Assembly: GCF_037042905.1 (NCBI RefSeq)
Contig: NC_087256.1
Coordinates: 25,873,501 to 25,937,500 of the forward strand
Direction of reading: 5' to 3'
Source of the DNA: Lytechinus pictus
Taxonomy: Eukaryota; Echinodermata; Echinoidea; Temnopleuroida; Toxopneustidae
DNA: 64,000 bases
Both the position numbers and the translations under genes were made by a program. Below are positions 23,601 to 38,600 of the stretch, one piece after another. Each line of letters starts with the position of its first letter. The first letter of the stretch is position 1. The notes under the pieces are model-generated. The model had not been told where the DNA came from and did not search any database. It saw only the letters and a program-made list of their open reading frames with translations.

Positions 23601-23644
23601 ATGCAGTCGGCTATGTGGAAGATCCGTGAATTAACGGACAAAGT
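23601..23644 (+). CDS. CLINT1: CLINT1 exon 1 (start)
   Basis: Fourteen codons plus two bases, MQSAMWKIRELTDK, followed by a consensus donor GTAAGT. It corresponds to the first helix of the ENTH domain. Intron 1 runs 8.4 kb. Confidence 0.9.
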
Positions 23645-26600
23645 GTAAGTTACTACTCTTTTTATCCATACGCTAGAATGGTAATCGGTGATGACGTTCG
23701 TTGCCATCGCTATCGTATCTCTGTATGCTATTCCGCCGGTACAAACGCCGTGCTATAATTTTAAATGCTGTGTGCTTGCTGCGGCGCGGCGGTGGCTACG
23801 CCCGCCCACATTCATTCAGTCTGTCTGCTGCTCAAACTTAAAGTAAATAATCAAATCAAATGAACCAACAACAAATTCATTATGTAAGACAGGTATAGAC
23901 ATGAGTTATGATAATTATATTTATATTAGAATGAACGGCAGTGACGTGAAAATGCGCCGAGCTGAGCTGAGATGACATTTGTCAATTTAGACTTTAGTTT
24001 AGTTGTTATAGTTAGGCCTAGTGACTAGTGACAATAGTGTAACTGTAAGTTACGTTACACTCAGTCATTTATTTTAATTGAAAAAAATAATGACTGTCAT
24101 TGTCAATTTAACAAAGTTACAATACTAAGTTATACATGCAAATGTCCATCATTCTCAGCCTGCCGCATTTGCCAATGCAATGGCAAAAAAAAAGTTTCAT
24201 GAATTAATTTGACAAGGAAATTAGAAAATAGTCGTGTTACTTGTTACTGTTAGATCTATCGTTCATTGTCGTTTATAGACCTAAAAAGTTAACTGTTTTA
24301 GTGTTTGATCTCCAACTTAGTAGTATGATGGTGGGCCCTAAGTCTGCACCTAACAATTTGAGTTAAGATTTAACATGGATTTCTTCTTATTTCACAAAAT
24401 CTTTTGGATAATAATGTTCCTTATATTATTGAGAGTAAGTATACCAAATTTCTCATTAAAAAATGAAAGAAAATATAGGATTTTCTTGAAAAAACCTTGG
24501 ACAGTCATTTTCAGATTGAAAAAAAAAATGGTACCCCATGTCTGCGCACTCATTCACTTTGCACACGATTCAGAGATTTTGATTAGAAAGGCTGTATTTT
24601 GAGGCCGTCACATGAAATGCCCTGAATTCATTATTTTTTCACCATTTTGAGTCGGATTTTTTTAAGAATACCTGTCTATGTATTGCATGTGTAAAGTTCG
24701 TGCTCGTTGCGTATCTTCTTTTACTAGAATCGCGCAGATACGCGGGTGCGCAGACTTGGGAGACCGCGCAGACATGGGGGAACTGACCATACAGTTACTG
24801 AGTTTGAAATGTTTTTGAAAGGTGAATTTAATGTTTATTATTAAATGTTAGAATTAGCTTAACTCTGATTCTGAGTGACGTTGCAGTTGCAGAATAATAA
24901 TCTACTGTACCAAAATGTTTCTAACGTTAATCGTTAGGCCTAGATTCTACCTAAATAGTTGTATTCAAATGGCCGTTAAAAATTCCTATTTCGACAACTC
25001 AACAGACTCAGTTTTAAAGGAGAATGAAACTCTTGGAGCAAGTTAGCTTTTGTGAAAGCAGAAAAATCAAAGAATAAGATCAACAAAACTTTGAGTAAAA
25101 TAGGACTAGCAATAAAAGAGTTATGAGCATTTGAATGTCGAGATCACTAATGCTATGGAGATCCTCCCATTGGCAATGCGACCAAGATCTGTGATGTCAC
25201 ACACGTACAACTCTCCCATTTGGACACTGAAAATATACCCCAAAACATCTCTTTTTGCTCATTCTAATCATATGACAAACGATTCATCAATGATATAATG
25301 TTGTGAAACCTCTGTACTTGTCATCTCATAAAGAGAACACCTCACCTTGTGATAGACTCTATAAAAGTGAGAATATAAGTTAAATAAGTACTAAAGTAAT
25401 GAGGGAGTTGTACGTGTGTGATATCACAGATCTTGGTCGCATTGCCGATGGGAGGATCTACATGGCACTAGTGATCTCAATATTCAAATGCTCATAACTT
25501 TCTTATTATTCATTCAATCTTCCTCAAACTTTCAACAATATGTTTCTTTGATTTTTCTCTTTGATATGGATTCAGCTGGTTTCAAGGGTTTCATTCTCCT
25601 TTAAGGGGAGTGAGAGTGATCACTCGCCTTTTCAGGTAGAGCAATTTATCACTCGCCTCAGCAAAATTGATTTTTTGTGATATGAAATGATTAATGCATT
25701 TATGCAGAAAAATTAGAAAACAGGCAACATCATCTTACGCATTGAATTGCTTGTAGACTCTACATTTTATTACGTATTAGGTAATCTCTGTTCTGACATA
25801 TGAATGTTAGAACAAGAGTGTCGGTCAATGATTGAACTGTAGTGTAGGCCTAGTGTTGGAGCCAATCTTGAAAACCTCATTCTCAGTCAAATTAAGAAGA
25901 CACGAAAAAGCATTAACACACATTGCAAGAATGACAAGAAAAAGTTAATTGAGATAAATGTTGCCTATACAACTGATTGTTTGTCTCCTTAGTTGTGGTT
26001 TGTATCTTAAGTAGGTACAATCATGAACGCTAGAGGGCGCTGCGCGTAAACGGCGCTTTTTTTGCATGGACCGTTTTGCCGCCGATAAGCTGCTATCGTT
26101 GAGATTGCCGAGTGTATTGGCAAATGTAAGGGTGGATGAATCTACTCTTATTTTTAAAGTGATTTGCCCAATAGGTATGATGTGTATGAAAATTTCATCA
26201 TGGATACTTACGTCATCGTCAACGAACAATGGGAGAGCTTCAACGAATAGTTTTGACTGTCAAATTGGTCTGGAATATCACTGGTAAGTACAATTTTCCG
26301 TTGAATTTTCGTATTTTTCGACGATATTATGTGAAATACGATATATATCCATCAAGATAGAAGTGAAAATGTGGTATTTTCTGAAAGCTGAATTCATTCT
26401 GGACTTGATTTTTCTTTCCACTTTGTCGCATGACATAGCGGTTTTAAGATATTGAGGTTGGAACAGGGGCTTCCCCTGGCGTCCCGGGGTGGATTTTGAG
26501 GAAATTCACGAGTTCGAGATTGCGTGTGAGCCGGGTGGCTATGCGTACGCCTATGGGCTACACACGTAATAAAGTTAGCCTAGCCAAACGAAACGGAAGG

Positions 26601-29600
26601 ATAATTATTTTCAAAGGTTTTAGTGATTCGATGGATTTATTTAATAGGAAATTTCATTGTTTGACCATAATGATTATATTAATAATATTGATAAATGGAA
26701 GTTGGACTTACCTTAATTAAGTTTATTGTCAATGTCAGACTTCACTTGGAGTTGGACTAGCGAATCTGGGGAGTCATTCTGACTTTTGAAGTTTGAATCA
26801 TCGACATCGCTTTTGGCTGTGCTGGGGCTTAATGTCATTGCACTTCATAATCTTTTTCTCTTCAAATTGGCAATACAATATTAATAATAATGAAAAAGAG
26901 ACCTTTAAAAAAAAATCTGTAGGTGTTGCCAACACAGCAATATAGGCCTAAATGTTTTTTTTTTCAATTTAGGGGCCCAGGGGTATGTTATGTGCAGACA
27001 AAGTTTGTTTTTGTTATTCATGAAATTGGCAACATATAGGCCTCAGTTACCTTGATTCAGCCCAGCCATTGAATCTGTGTTATTGTTAAAAATAAATTAA
27101 ATATTGCTCAATATAGGTTTGAACTGGAAGTGCATCTCTTTACAATGACTTTTTCATATTTATGTTTTATTTTTTTAGATGAAGCTTGAGCACCGATCCT
27201 ACCAATGGCATCATACCAAACTATTAGAACAGCTGATCGATGATGTTTCGTGTACATTTTCCTGGCTACTTGGCAGTACTTGCTTTTACCATCCTTGTCA
27301 ATATCCATCCTGGCCTATGACCTGGTCTACACTACACTCTACACTCAAGTGCAGTCTTTGCTGCAAAGTTGTTTTAAAATTCCAAGAAAGAAATAAAATT
27401 GATTTACTCTCAAGATAATTGGTGATGGAGATGAAAGAGAAAGAAAATGAGATCATGTTTGATGCACTTGTGGGTGGATGTGGTTTTTAATGGACCTCTA
27501 TATTATATATTTTTATGATGCATGTATGTGTGAGGGTGGAGTGAAATGGGATGAGAGGTTAGACATTTCTTTTTACTCTTTGTCATTGCCTTTAAAAGGA
27601 AAATACAATTTGTTTGTTTTACGTAACAATCTCACAGGAATTTTACAACTTGTTTTATTATCATTATTAAAAAAATTTCTTTAAGTATATTGACCAAATG
27701 GAGGACTGAAAATGCCAATTTACAATCTCATTACAAAGTAAAATAGTGTTGGATAACAGAAGGAAAAATGATGGAATAAGAGAGATTGCAGAAGAGCTGA
27801 AAAGTACCCATTGTAGAATGAGAAAGTAGAGATTGAGGGGGGGGGTGTATTAAAAAAAATATATATATTATAAATCCCAAAGTAAATATTCTATACAATT
27901 CATGTATTGGTATATTTCATACAAATGTAGAGAAAGGAAAATATGATATTTTAGCAAGTCAATTTGATATAGAACAATTAAAATGTAATTTAGAGGCATG
28001 GAGGTCCCCCCCCCATTGTTTCTTAACAAAAGGGTATTATTGTTGATTTGTGGGATCTTTCTATTTTGTACTTAAATAATAGTACTTAGGCCAGAAATAT
28101 CCTTCAACTGTCTCCTACATCTTTGATGGTAGTCCATTAAATGTGTGTTTCTGACAGAATTGAGTTACTTCAATCCAAACCCTTGATGAAAGAAGGCATC
28201 CTTGAATGTTGAAATCATGATTCTTTGCCCATTTTTTTGCATGAATTAAATATACTATTTCATAAATCCATTTAAATGTAGATACTAAAACTTGGGCAAA
28301 GATTCATTTGAAGTTGGGGGACGGGAGAGTGAAATTTGAAGTGTATACAGCTTGGTGGCCAGTGTTGCAACTACAGTACCTGTAAAGAGAAAATAAAATC
28401 AAGTAAAATTTAGGAAATTAAAAAAATGCTCAAGTCTGATAGCTTTGAGTAAATTTTGCCCACAATTCAGCCAATAAAATAATTAATGGAAAATAGGTAA
28501 AATTATCATGGTAATATCCCCAAGAACAGTAATGATTAAGATTTTAAAAAGTAGTTTTGGCCATTGGCAGCGGAAGGATTTTTTTTTTTTTTTGGGGGGG
28601 GGGGTCCACCTGAATTTTTGGGATGGAGACAGGTAACACATTTGACTGCAAAAAAAAATAGTAATCAACCAAAATTGTATGATGAACCACCAAAAAATTT
28701 TGACAAGAAAAAAAAAGGTTATCAACAAAAATATTAGGGGGGACTGCCCTCCCCCCTCAAAGTCGAGGGAACCTGTCCCGTGCTTCCGCCACCTATGGTT
28801 GTGGGTCTAGGACCCCCCCCCCCTGGAAAAAAATCATAAATGAAATAACAGATTTAAAAAATCCCTACTGATAGCCACAATGACTGAAAAAGGAAAATGT
28901 ATAGATCTTTATAAAAAAAAAAACCCTGCTTAGATTCGATGATGTTGTTAACCCTGATTTTGCATGTTTACGCTTATAGGCCCTACTTACCAAAACTCAT
29001 TTCAAGGGGTGGATTGGGGCATGATATTCCAGGGATCTTCAGCTTGTTGCTCCAGTGACATACATGAGAGAAAGAAACAAAAAAACTTTTTGGAATGGAA
29101 GTTCAGAAATAAAAAATGTAATTTCATGATAATGGTTAAGTTGAGTAATTTATCCCACAATTAAGCAGATAAAACTTTTTCTTAAACTTGTAATTAGTAA
29201 TAATTAAAATGAGTATTTCCCAGAGCCCTGCCCCCATCTGTAAACGGTGCAATGATACAGAATAAAAATAAAAATTGGCAACTTTGAACTTATTAACCCC
29301 CCCCCCCCCCCCTTTGACCACCGACAACGAGAGGTGAATCTTGGTAAACATGAATGACTCATACTCAGTATGCACGGTAACGTGACGGAACTATTTTCGA
29401 CATCGTTCACAAATTAATTTCGAAGTAAGCCAATAACGAAGCATAAAAACATGGAATAATCCGAGTTTCATCACTGGCATGTCAATTCAAGGTAAGTATT
29501 ATCACCAACTTTGATTATGATATTACGGAAATACACTCGGCAGCTCTCAAATGGCATATTTAACATGCAAAGAGAGCGAGCTTGGCGTCTATTGCAAGTC

Positions 29601-32600
29601 GCAGCTGCAAGTGCATCTGCACAAGCAGGGCGCTGGAGCAGTGGGCTGCCGTCCATAATTGCATGAACACCATCGCCGTTGCGTCGCGGTCGCCATGCAT
29701 CATAGCTTCGCATAGGTTGCCTAGCCCGCGGCGTGCATTGCAATTGCAGCTACTCGCCGCTCTAGCAGCCGACACTAGTTTCAGAGCGCACATACGGATG
29801 CACGTAGCTTAAACGATCACAAAATTGGGATATCGTTTGATATCGCTGGTGATTATGTTTATGACAATTTTGCCACAAATAAGCTACTTTTATTCCAATA
29901 TTATGAACATTTTAAATACGTTTTTAATATTTTCACTTCACATCAGTGATTACTCAGTTATTTAGCTACAGAGTGATGATATTGAGAGAAGCTTTGAAGA
30001 TGTTTTTAATTTTTCATTATTTTACCTATCTTAAGTGTACATTCCTCAATCCATTTTGTAATCAGACAAAAAAGTTCCCCTTGTACCAGTATGTCAAAAA
30101 ATACCTCAAGTGAAGTTCGTGCAGGCTCCACTCCACTTCACTAAAACTGCTACACTACACTCCACCTACACGAACATCAAGCCGTGAATTCACTCTGATA
30201 CTCCGAGTGACAAAGGTGGGAAAAAATGCATATTTATTGTAAAAATCCTACATCGTAATGAGCTTAAAAAGAATAAGAAGCTTAATTTTTTACTTTTCAT
30301 CCTAATTTCACTCCATATCCATTCTCCGGTTAGCCTCAAAATGAGTGATTTAGAGCCAACATCGAGTTCCTCACACGTATAAATCGCTGCCGATTTCAAA
30401 ACATTGCATGCGCGAGGATCGGAGCTCCGGGGTTATGGATAGTCCGGGGTTAAGGATAGTATGGGGTTAAGGAAATGCAGTGTGAAAATCATACTAGTGG
30501 ACAAAAGATGTACATGTAGATCTACCAAACGGTTACATAACAGACTAGAAAGACCATGTCGTTGCCAAGTATGTTTCTTTTGCATATTTTTACTAGTCAT
30601 TAAACACACCGGTATGGCTTACGCACAGTTTTGAACAGCAAATCATCAAAGTAGACTTGTTGGGAAATCTCCGGGGTAGAGGTCCTAGTAGAGGCTCTTC
30701 ACTTTAGGTGAATTAGGTCTATACATGTAGTTGCAAAGTAAGTTCAATAAGTTCCACAAATGGTCGCACCATCTTCAACAGATATGTGATTTCGTAAAAT
30801 AGAATAAACACATTTAAGCAAATAACAGAACGATGTAAAAATGAAATATGGGCGGGCAGCCAAGCTCATAATTGCAAATTTGCAGTGGTACAGTACAGAC
30901 ATCAGAAGCCTTATGACCTTACAGCTAAGGGAAGAGTTTCTCTTGACAGCCACCAAAAGTGAAAAAAAATCATTAGGGTTTGTGTTAGGGTTACAGTTGG
31001 GAGAAGGGACTTAGGGTGGCTGTCGCAAAAGGAACTCTTTCCTAAGCCTATTTTTCTGGTAAAATTGGTAGTTTAATTCATGGAGAATAATAGACCCATA
31101 GGCACTGAAGAGGCAATTTCCATTACTGCCGCATGCACAATGGTATACATTTTTGCTCTGACCTCATACATGTACATGTAGTTATTTATTTTAAAGGTAA
31201 ATTCCCAGACAAAAATATATACACAGTTATAAAAATAGTTACACCATATGTGTATTTATATTTTTTCTTTTTTGGATATATTTATATACATATCACTTAT
31301 AGATACATATTTACACTTACCTTCTTCTCTTAGTTTGTTTAATGCTTTATCATATATACTTATATGTCTTTTGCACATTATCAGTTGTTCCCCATTCTTT
31401 TCCTTTTTTTCCCCCCACTCTTATGCACCAGTTTATTACGCCTTTCTTTGTAACCTGTTTGACCCACCTCTCACTAATTCTCTTGTTATTCATCCCATTA
31501 TCACTGTTTTGTTCCAGATCCTGTTTGATGTTGCCTGCCTCATTATCTTAATCCCTATTGGCTTGAGGTCTTTTACTGGCCTTACTTCCACTAACTTCCC
31601 TTTGTGTCTGCCTACTCCTTTTCTTTCATCCCCTTCACTAACCTGATTGGTCTTCTCTACTCACTAATGCCCCTTTTGTCTCCTTGTTTCTAGTGTTGCT
31701 GTAGCTTGTTTGTGGTCTATATTATGGTTGTTCCACTTTATATGTTTGTCATTTTGCCTCCGACGAAGATTCTGCTAGGATCGAAAGCTTAGGCCCCCTT
31801 TTGACTTTCTAAAAATATATACAGTGTACATGTACAAAATGTACGCTGTATTTCAAATACGTGTAGCACAAGAACTGAAATTAGGTGATTCTTCATCGAT
31901 ACTATTCATCTACATACATTGCATTTGCATATTGACACTTATTTGATCATTTCAGTATAGATTTACTGCTTTGTTCATCTTACATAAAAAGGAAGAATGG
32001 ACGTGCTCCTTTTTCAGTCATGCACCACAATAACATGTAATATCTTTCATTTATTTTTTAATGCAGTACCAATGTGGTAATGAACTACAGTGAGGTGGAG
32101 TCCAAGGTCCGTGAAGCGACGAATGAAGAAGCATGGGGACCGCATGGTTCTCTTATGTCAGAGATTGCCAGAGAGACATTCACATACGAGCATTTTCCAG
32201 AAGTTGTCGGGATGCTGTGGAAGAGAATGCTCTATGACAACAAGAAAAGTTGGAGGAGAGTTTACAAGGTAAGCTAGTTTTAGCATGACTGGAACGGTAC
32301 AATTCATATCACAGTAACAGCATTAAAATATTACTAAATGAAAAAGGGAAGTGCAGGGACTCAGTTTTATAATTATGAGGGGAGCAATAAAAAGCTCTCC
32401 TAGAACTTTTAAGGAGAGCGGTAGAGGAGCACTGCAAAAAGCTCTTCTTCAACATACAAGGGGAGCTTTTTGTCCAATTAACAAAACAGATGGTGGAAAT
32501 ATATGTACTAAGTTACAATCAACAACCAAAGGAAGGAAACAATCGAATATGCAATATTTATAATTGTTTTACAATGTATTGTAATTAGATTGTAAAACCT

Positions 32601-35600
32601 GTTTGAGTGGGGTTTTGACTTTGGCTAGAAGTAAGGTCACTGACAATTTTTTTTTGGGGGGGCTCCATTTTAATTTTTTGGTCAAATTTTGGGGGCTCTT
32701 TTTAAATGCTACTTTTTTGTACTTTCAGGAATACCTGTTCACTTATCAATGAATTATTACTTTTTGTTAAATATTATATGATTTTTAAAGTTATTTTTTC
32801 ATGCTTAGAATCTTGGATGTGGGTGTGTGTGGGTGTGTGGCACTGTGCGTGTGTGTGTGACTGTGAGTTGGACTTGGATATAAATGAATTTAATATCTAA
32901 TTTCTACTCTGTCTATTCCAGTACAATACCCCGTACTCAGCCATGTACATGTAATAAAGGCCCACATACCCTAACTTTTCCTGAAGTTCTTTGAAAACGC
33001 AGATCTCCACGAAAATTGCATTTCTCTATGGGGGAGTCTAAATTCGGTGAGAATGTATTCATTAAGAACTTAAATATACATGACAATGAAGAAATCATCA
33101 AACTTTATTGGCAGTTTTGAATAATATACCTGAAATGTAAACTCTGTCTGAAACAGAAAATCACCATCATTGAGGCCTTTACTGAGCGAATTGTCCCCCA
33201 GAGCTCTGGCAGAGAGACAGAGCTCCGACTGGCTACATGCGCCAATGCGTTCGTGCGTGAGCCTGCCGCCGGCCTTGTAAAATAGATGGAGCTTTGTTTG
33301 ATGATTTATTTTCTGATATTTACCTCATCCCCTAGAAAAAGAATGATTTTTTAGTTATAATTAATAAATAAGGTACCGGTAACTTATTTTGGATGTTAAT
33401 AGGCCGTTTTGAAAAGCAAAGCCGAATGACAACTCACCAATGCTAGGTTACTAGACTCTGAATTGTGATATCTGTAGGGGAAACATGTGCATTAGAAATA
33501 GAAATTGCACATGGTGCGTGGTAGTCTATCAATGCAACTGTTTCCCGACCGTTGCGTTGATTTTTTTTCCATACCTGGTACCATGTGTATGGAAATACGT
33601 GGTACAGAAAAAAAGACGCAAATTCGGAATTTGAAACTGCGCTCCTCGCTATTTTCAAGGCTTATTCAAGAGTTTGAGTGTGGATATTGGATGATTCTTA
33701 AACGGTAAGCGGAGCTCGAACATATGGCGTTAGTGCGAATAGTGGGCCGTTGAGTTGTTATCACTCGGCAATGATTTTGGGTGATTTCGAGGGCCACTTT
33801 AGGCATTTCCGCGCAGCTCAGCGATCGCGAGGCGCGCTATTAATCGCGCTACCTAAAATGGATTAAGGCGCGCATGTAGCGCGCGATCGCTCTCGCGCGC
33901 CTTAAAATTGAGTCCCTGGAAGTGATCCATGCAGCTTTCAATCACAAAATGTATCTGCTTATTCAAGATTTAGCTTGAATATCAGACTTATGATTCACAT
34001 ATATACATGTAGGTGTAGGTGGTTAGAAATCAATTTTAGGGATGGACTTTATTTATACATATTAGAAAATTTGATTGAAGTTGTGGCTATATTAATGAAA
34101 CTTATCTCTGATACTGTAGGAAAAAAAACATAAAAGTTACCATTATGGTAACTTTGCCATCCAATGGTAACTACCATGGTAACGGTGCTTAACAGCCAAT
34201 CAAAATCAAGGATTCCATGTAAGTTACCATTGGATGGAAGAGTTAGCATAATGGTAACTTTTATGCAACGGGGCCCAGGGAGCCAGTGGTGATTTCACCC
34301 CTGAAATGCTCCAGAGCGTGAGAAAATTCCCATTCACTGCAGTGTTAAAGCTGTAGCAGATTTTCGGCAGTAGGTTGTGAAAAGAACCCCCCCCCCCCCC
34401 CGAAGATATTTATCTGAATTATTCTTTGTTTTTTCTTTGCAGTCATTACTACTTCTTCAGTATCTTATATTGAATGGATCAGAACGAGTAGTGACCAGTG
34501 CGAGGGAACATCTGTACGATCTCAAGGGACTAGAATCCTACTCATTCGCAGATGAATTCAACAGGGACCAAGGATTAAATGGTGAGAAAATAAAAATTGT
34601 ATAGAACTTTCTTGTTAGGCCTGGGATGAATAACCTTTTTGCCATTTGATTGTCTGAATAGTTCGAACAATTCAGTGGATTCACAATATGGTGCACCACC
34701 TATCGGTTGCAGCGGACAGGCCGAAATCCGCAATGCCTCCTGGGAAAAAGTGCATTATGCTGTGCTGACTGACGCGGCTCGAACGATCGGTTTGTACAAA
34801 ATTATACTGTTGTTACCCAGGTCTAGGAGGTGGGAGAGAAATTTGCTTCAGATTTTTTTTTGGTAATATAGTTTTCTGTGAATTCTTCCTCCGCTCTTTC
34901 ATATGGTTTTCATTTTTGAAGCATCTTTACACCAGCAATATGCGCTGACTGCGCCTGGCCTGCAAATGATGTCGACCCAAAAGTTAGAATGCCAACCGAT
35001 AGATGGCACACCGTATTGTGAATCCACGGAATTTAGATTCTTAGAATTTCAGAAATGACAAGAAAATTGACCTATCTACATACCCTACGGGTGGTCATTC
35101 ATAATGAGTAAGATGACTCAGTCTAGTGTTCCAGTACACGGCCTTTGACATTCATGTCAACACAGCTGAATGATACACGGTCTCCGGTACGGCCATTATT
35201 GTGTCTTGAAAGGGTTACAATGTTTGGAATTCATAAAATTTCAACATGAATTTGATTTGATATCTTGCTCTTTGTCGTAAAAATACCAAAGATTACAGCC
35301 ATGTACTTTGGTGTCAGTAATCAACATCTGGCAAACATCTGATTAGTGTAAAAAAATTGTACTGTCTTTGTTTGCCAATTGTTGGTAAAATGATAGAATG
35401 CACTTGATTGTTCGAGTTTTACTCCCAGGCCGAGTTCTTGTACACATGAAGTGTATTTCATATACCTACTGTAGTATATCTACATGTAAAATGATTTCTT
35501 GACACTTGTCACTACAGTGGCTTGCGCTGGTCAGGTCACTCTATATTTCAAACACTAGAAACTTGTGGGGGTGAACACTGTTTATTTCCTTCAATTCCTT

Positions 35601-38600
35601 GATAAGTATGAACAAGGACATGGTTTCCATTCTAAAAGAATACAGTATTTACCACTGTTTGATATTTCAATGAGTACATGTAGAAGGTAATCCTGTCGAC
35701 AATGGAAAAAAATATTCCTTAGATGCTCTGTGAAAAGCATACACTGCATGAAATTACTTCCTAACCACTGCTAATTCTGAATATTTATGTTATTAGATTT
35801 CCATGCATTAGCTTTCATTGAATCTAAAGTGAGTAATTATGGTTGAATATTAATTCCGGTACCGTAATTCACTTCAATGTTAATACGATGTAATAATGCC
35901 ATAATTTTTAAGGGTGATTAATCATAAAGTGCAAATTTTATCGTAATTTTCTGTTTCACAAGTTTTGACATTGCTCTATCTTTCTTCTAATTCCTTCCAT
36001 GGTACTTACAGTGAGACAAAAAGTAAAGGATATAATCCAGCTCATTCAGGATGACGAGATCCTCCGAACTAAGAGAAAAGCAGCGAGGAAGTCCAAGGAC
36101 AAATATACTGGGATTGAGGGTTCATATTCAAGCCCATCATCAGATTACAGTAAGTTTGATTAAACCTGGTGGTGAACTGTATTAATTGGGACATTTGTTC
36201 TGTATGAATTTAATTTAAAGGGGAATCCAACCCAAATGAAAACTTGTTTTTATAAGGAAAAGAAAAATCAGACAAGTTGATAGGTGAAAGTTTGCACAAT
36301 ATTGGACAAACAATAAGAAAGTTATGAATTTTTAAAAGTTGTAAATATTGGTAATCACTATACCCATGGAGATTTCAAATTGGCCGCATATGGGATGTCA
36401 TAGTGATGTAAGGCAAGGACTACTCTTCCATGTACTCCAATACATATTATGGCTAAAATGTCATTTTTCCCAAAAGTTTTATTTCAAATTATATTTTTCT
36501 TTCATGAGGACATAAAACAATATACTACCAGGGTTATATTTAGATTACTGCCCCAGGGGAATGGATACTTAGAAGAAAACCACAAATCCCTGATAATAAA
36601 GTACATGGCCTATGGGAAAGTTGTCCTTGCCCCTTGTCATAATTTACTTACCCAGTTGCCAATTTGAAATCTACATAGTATTAGTGATCTCAATTTTAAA
36701 GCAGCTATAACTTTCTTATTGCTTGTCGGATTTCTTTCAAACTTTCACCATTCTGTTTACTTTATTTTTCTCCTTCCCATCACAACATTTTATGGCCAAG
36801 GCTGGATTCCCCTTTAATGGAATTTATTAGATTTTGATTGAAGTGTCAAAACATGAAATATCATTGTTCAAAAATTGAAACACATTTCATTCATGTATAT
36901 ATGTAGGGACGGCTAGCTGACATATTCAAGTTCGTTTGTGTTTCTTAAAACAAAAAAATTTGTTGATGCGAGTAAGGGACAAACTTTGACTACAGAGGCC
37001 TCCTGGATCTAAAGTAGCCTGTGTTTCCGAAGTAAAGGTTAGGCTACATATGAAAGTCGTGGATAGATCATAGCTTATTAATTTTTTTACTGCTTCGATG
37101 TTTGTTGTTATAGAAAAAAGTCATACATAATCATGCTGTTTAAGCTTCTTTGAACTGCTTAAATGTTTGCTGTCATAGATTTAAAAAAATGCATGCTTCT
37201 TGAGCTTCTGTTTAACATTCCCGGTACTTCTTGCTTGCGTCTCGTAGGTGATCGATACGACCGCCAGCCCAAGTCTAACTGGCTGAGGAATAAAGAAAAC
37301 GACAAAGAATTGGACGATGAATGGAACAAGAAGTCGGACAGAGGGAGACAGATGGGGAGACGAGGAGAAGAATCGGATGAATCCCCGGCAGAATATGTGT
37401 AAGTAGCATGAATGGGGGGGGGGGGGGGGGCTTGTCTGCGTACCTATTTAACATTCATGACATGTTTCATTTCACAAAATTTTCAGTTGATAATGTTCCC
37501 TTTGTTCTTACGAATACAGTGTGCAAAAAAATCTCATAAAAATTGGAAGAAGTATATGATTTTCATGGAAAAAACTTCAGCCTGTCATTTTCAGATTGAA
37601 CAAAAAAATGGTGCCCCAAGTCTGTGCACCCATTCATTTTACACGCGATTTGGGGATTATGATGAGAAATGCTGTATTTTGAGGCCGTCGCATGAAATGC
37701 TTAAAATCCAATATTTTTCCACCATTTTGAGTGGGATTTTTAATGAATATCTATGTATTGCAGGTGTAAAGTTTGTGGTCGTTGCGTATTTAGTTTGTCT
37801 AGAATCGCGCAAATACGCATGTGCGCCGACAAGGGGGACTGTGTAGACTTGGGGGACCTTACCATACCAGCAGCGAAGAAATAAATGGGGGTGGGGGAAG
37901 CACCCAAAAGAGACCGTGAAATAAAACTGTCAATTTGGGGGCTACCATGAGGTAAGAAGTCGGTCCCCTTGCCTGTAAATGTTCTGCATGCATGATAGTG
38001 TGAGAATAGTCTAGATTTGGATGTATGTGATAATTTTTTTCACTGATTGCATGATCTATCCAGCTCTATTCTCAGTTTCATAAAACTTGTCATGATAATA
38101 ATTTGCGAAAATATTAGTTAACTTTAATAAAAGGTACTGAAATCCTTCAATTTGTTGGGCTGATGATTAGTTTGTTTCATAAAACGTACACAAATATGGT
38201 TATTAGATCAATGTAATTTCAGGTAACTTGTTTTTTTTTCAATCATTTTTTAAAAACCAGGGTGAGATATACACAAGTTTCAATGTTTTTTTTTTTTCAT
38301 CTGCTAGAGCAGTGCACATTTTAGCTTGCATGCAGCTTGAGCGCCGTGATAGGCGAGTGCGCCAAGCATTTTATTATGAAATACACTTTTTTTTGGGAAA
38401 AACACAAAATATTTATCTCACACGGTAAAAATACTGATTTTTTTGGTCAAAATACTGATTTGGGGGGATAAGAATACTGAAAATGCAAAATACAACTTGG
38501 CAGCTCTGCATACAGTGTACATGTAGCACTAATGACTCTTGGTACATTTGTGTGAATAACTGAACCAAGGTTGAATAAGAACTTTGTCTTGCATTGATAA

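Noticed and set aside
29479-29491. ATGTCAATTCAAG|GTAAGT as an alternative CLINT1 first exon
   Set aside because: It would end in phase 1, whereas exon 2 needs an incoming phase 2; it could only be noncoding.
31248-31646. 132-codon hydrophobic frame
   Set aside because: Translation of a T/C-rich tract gives membrane-like residues by composition alone; no motif, no splice or start support.
37412-37846. 144-codon frame after CLINT1 exon 5
   Set aside because: It starts in a poly-G run and runs through a dispersed repeat also present at 24.4 kb, where the frame is broken.
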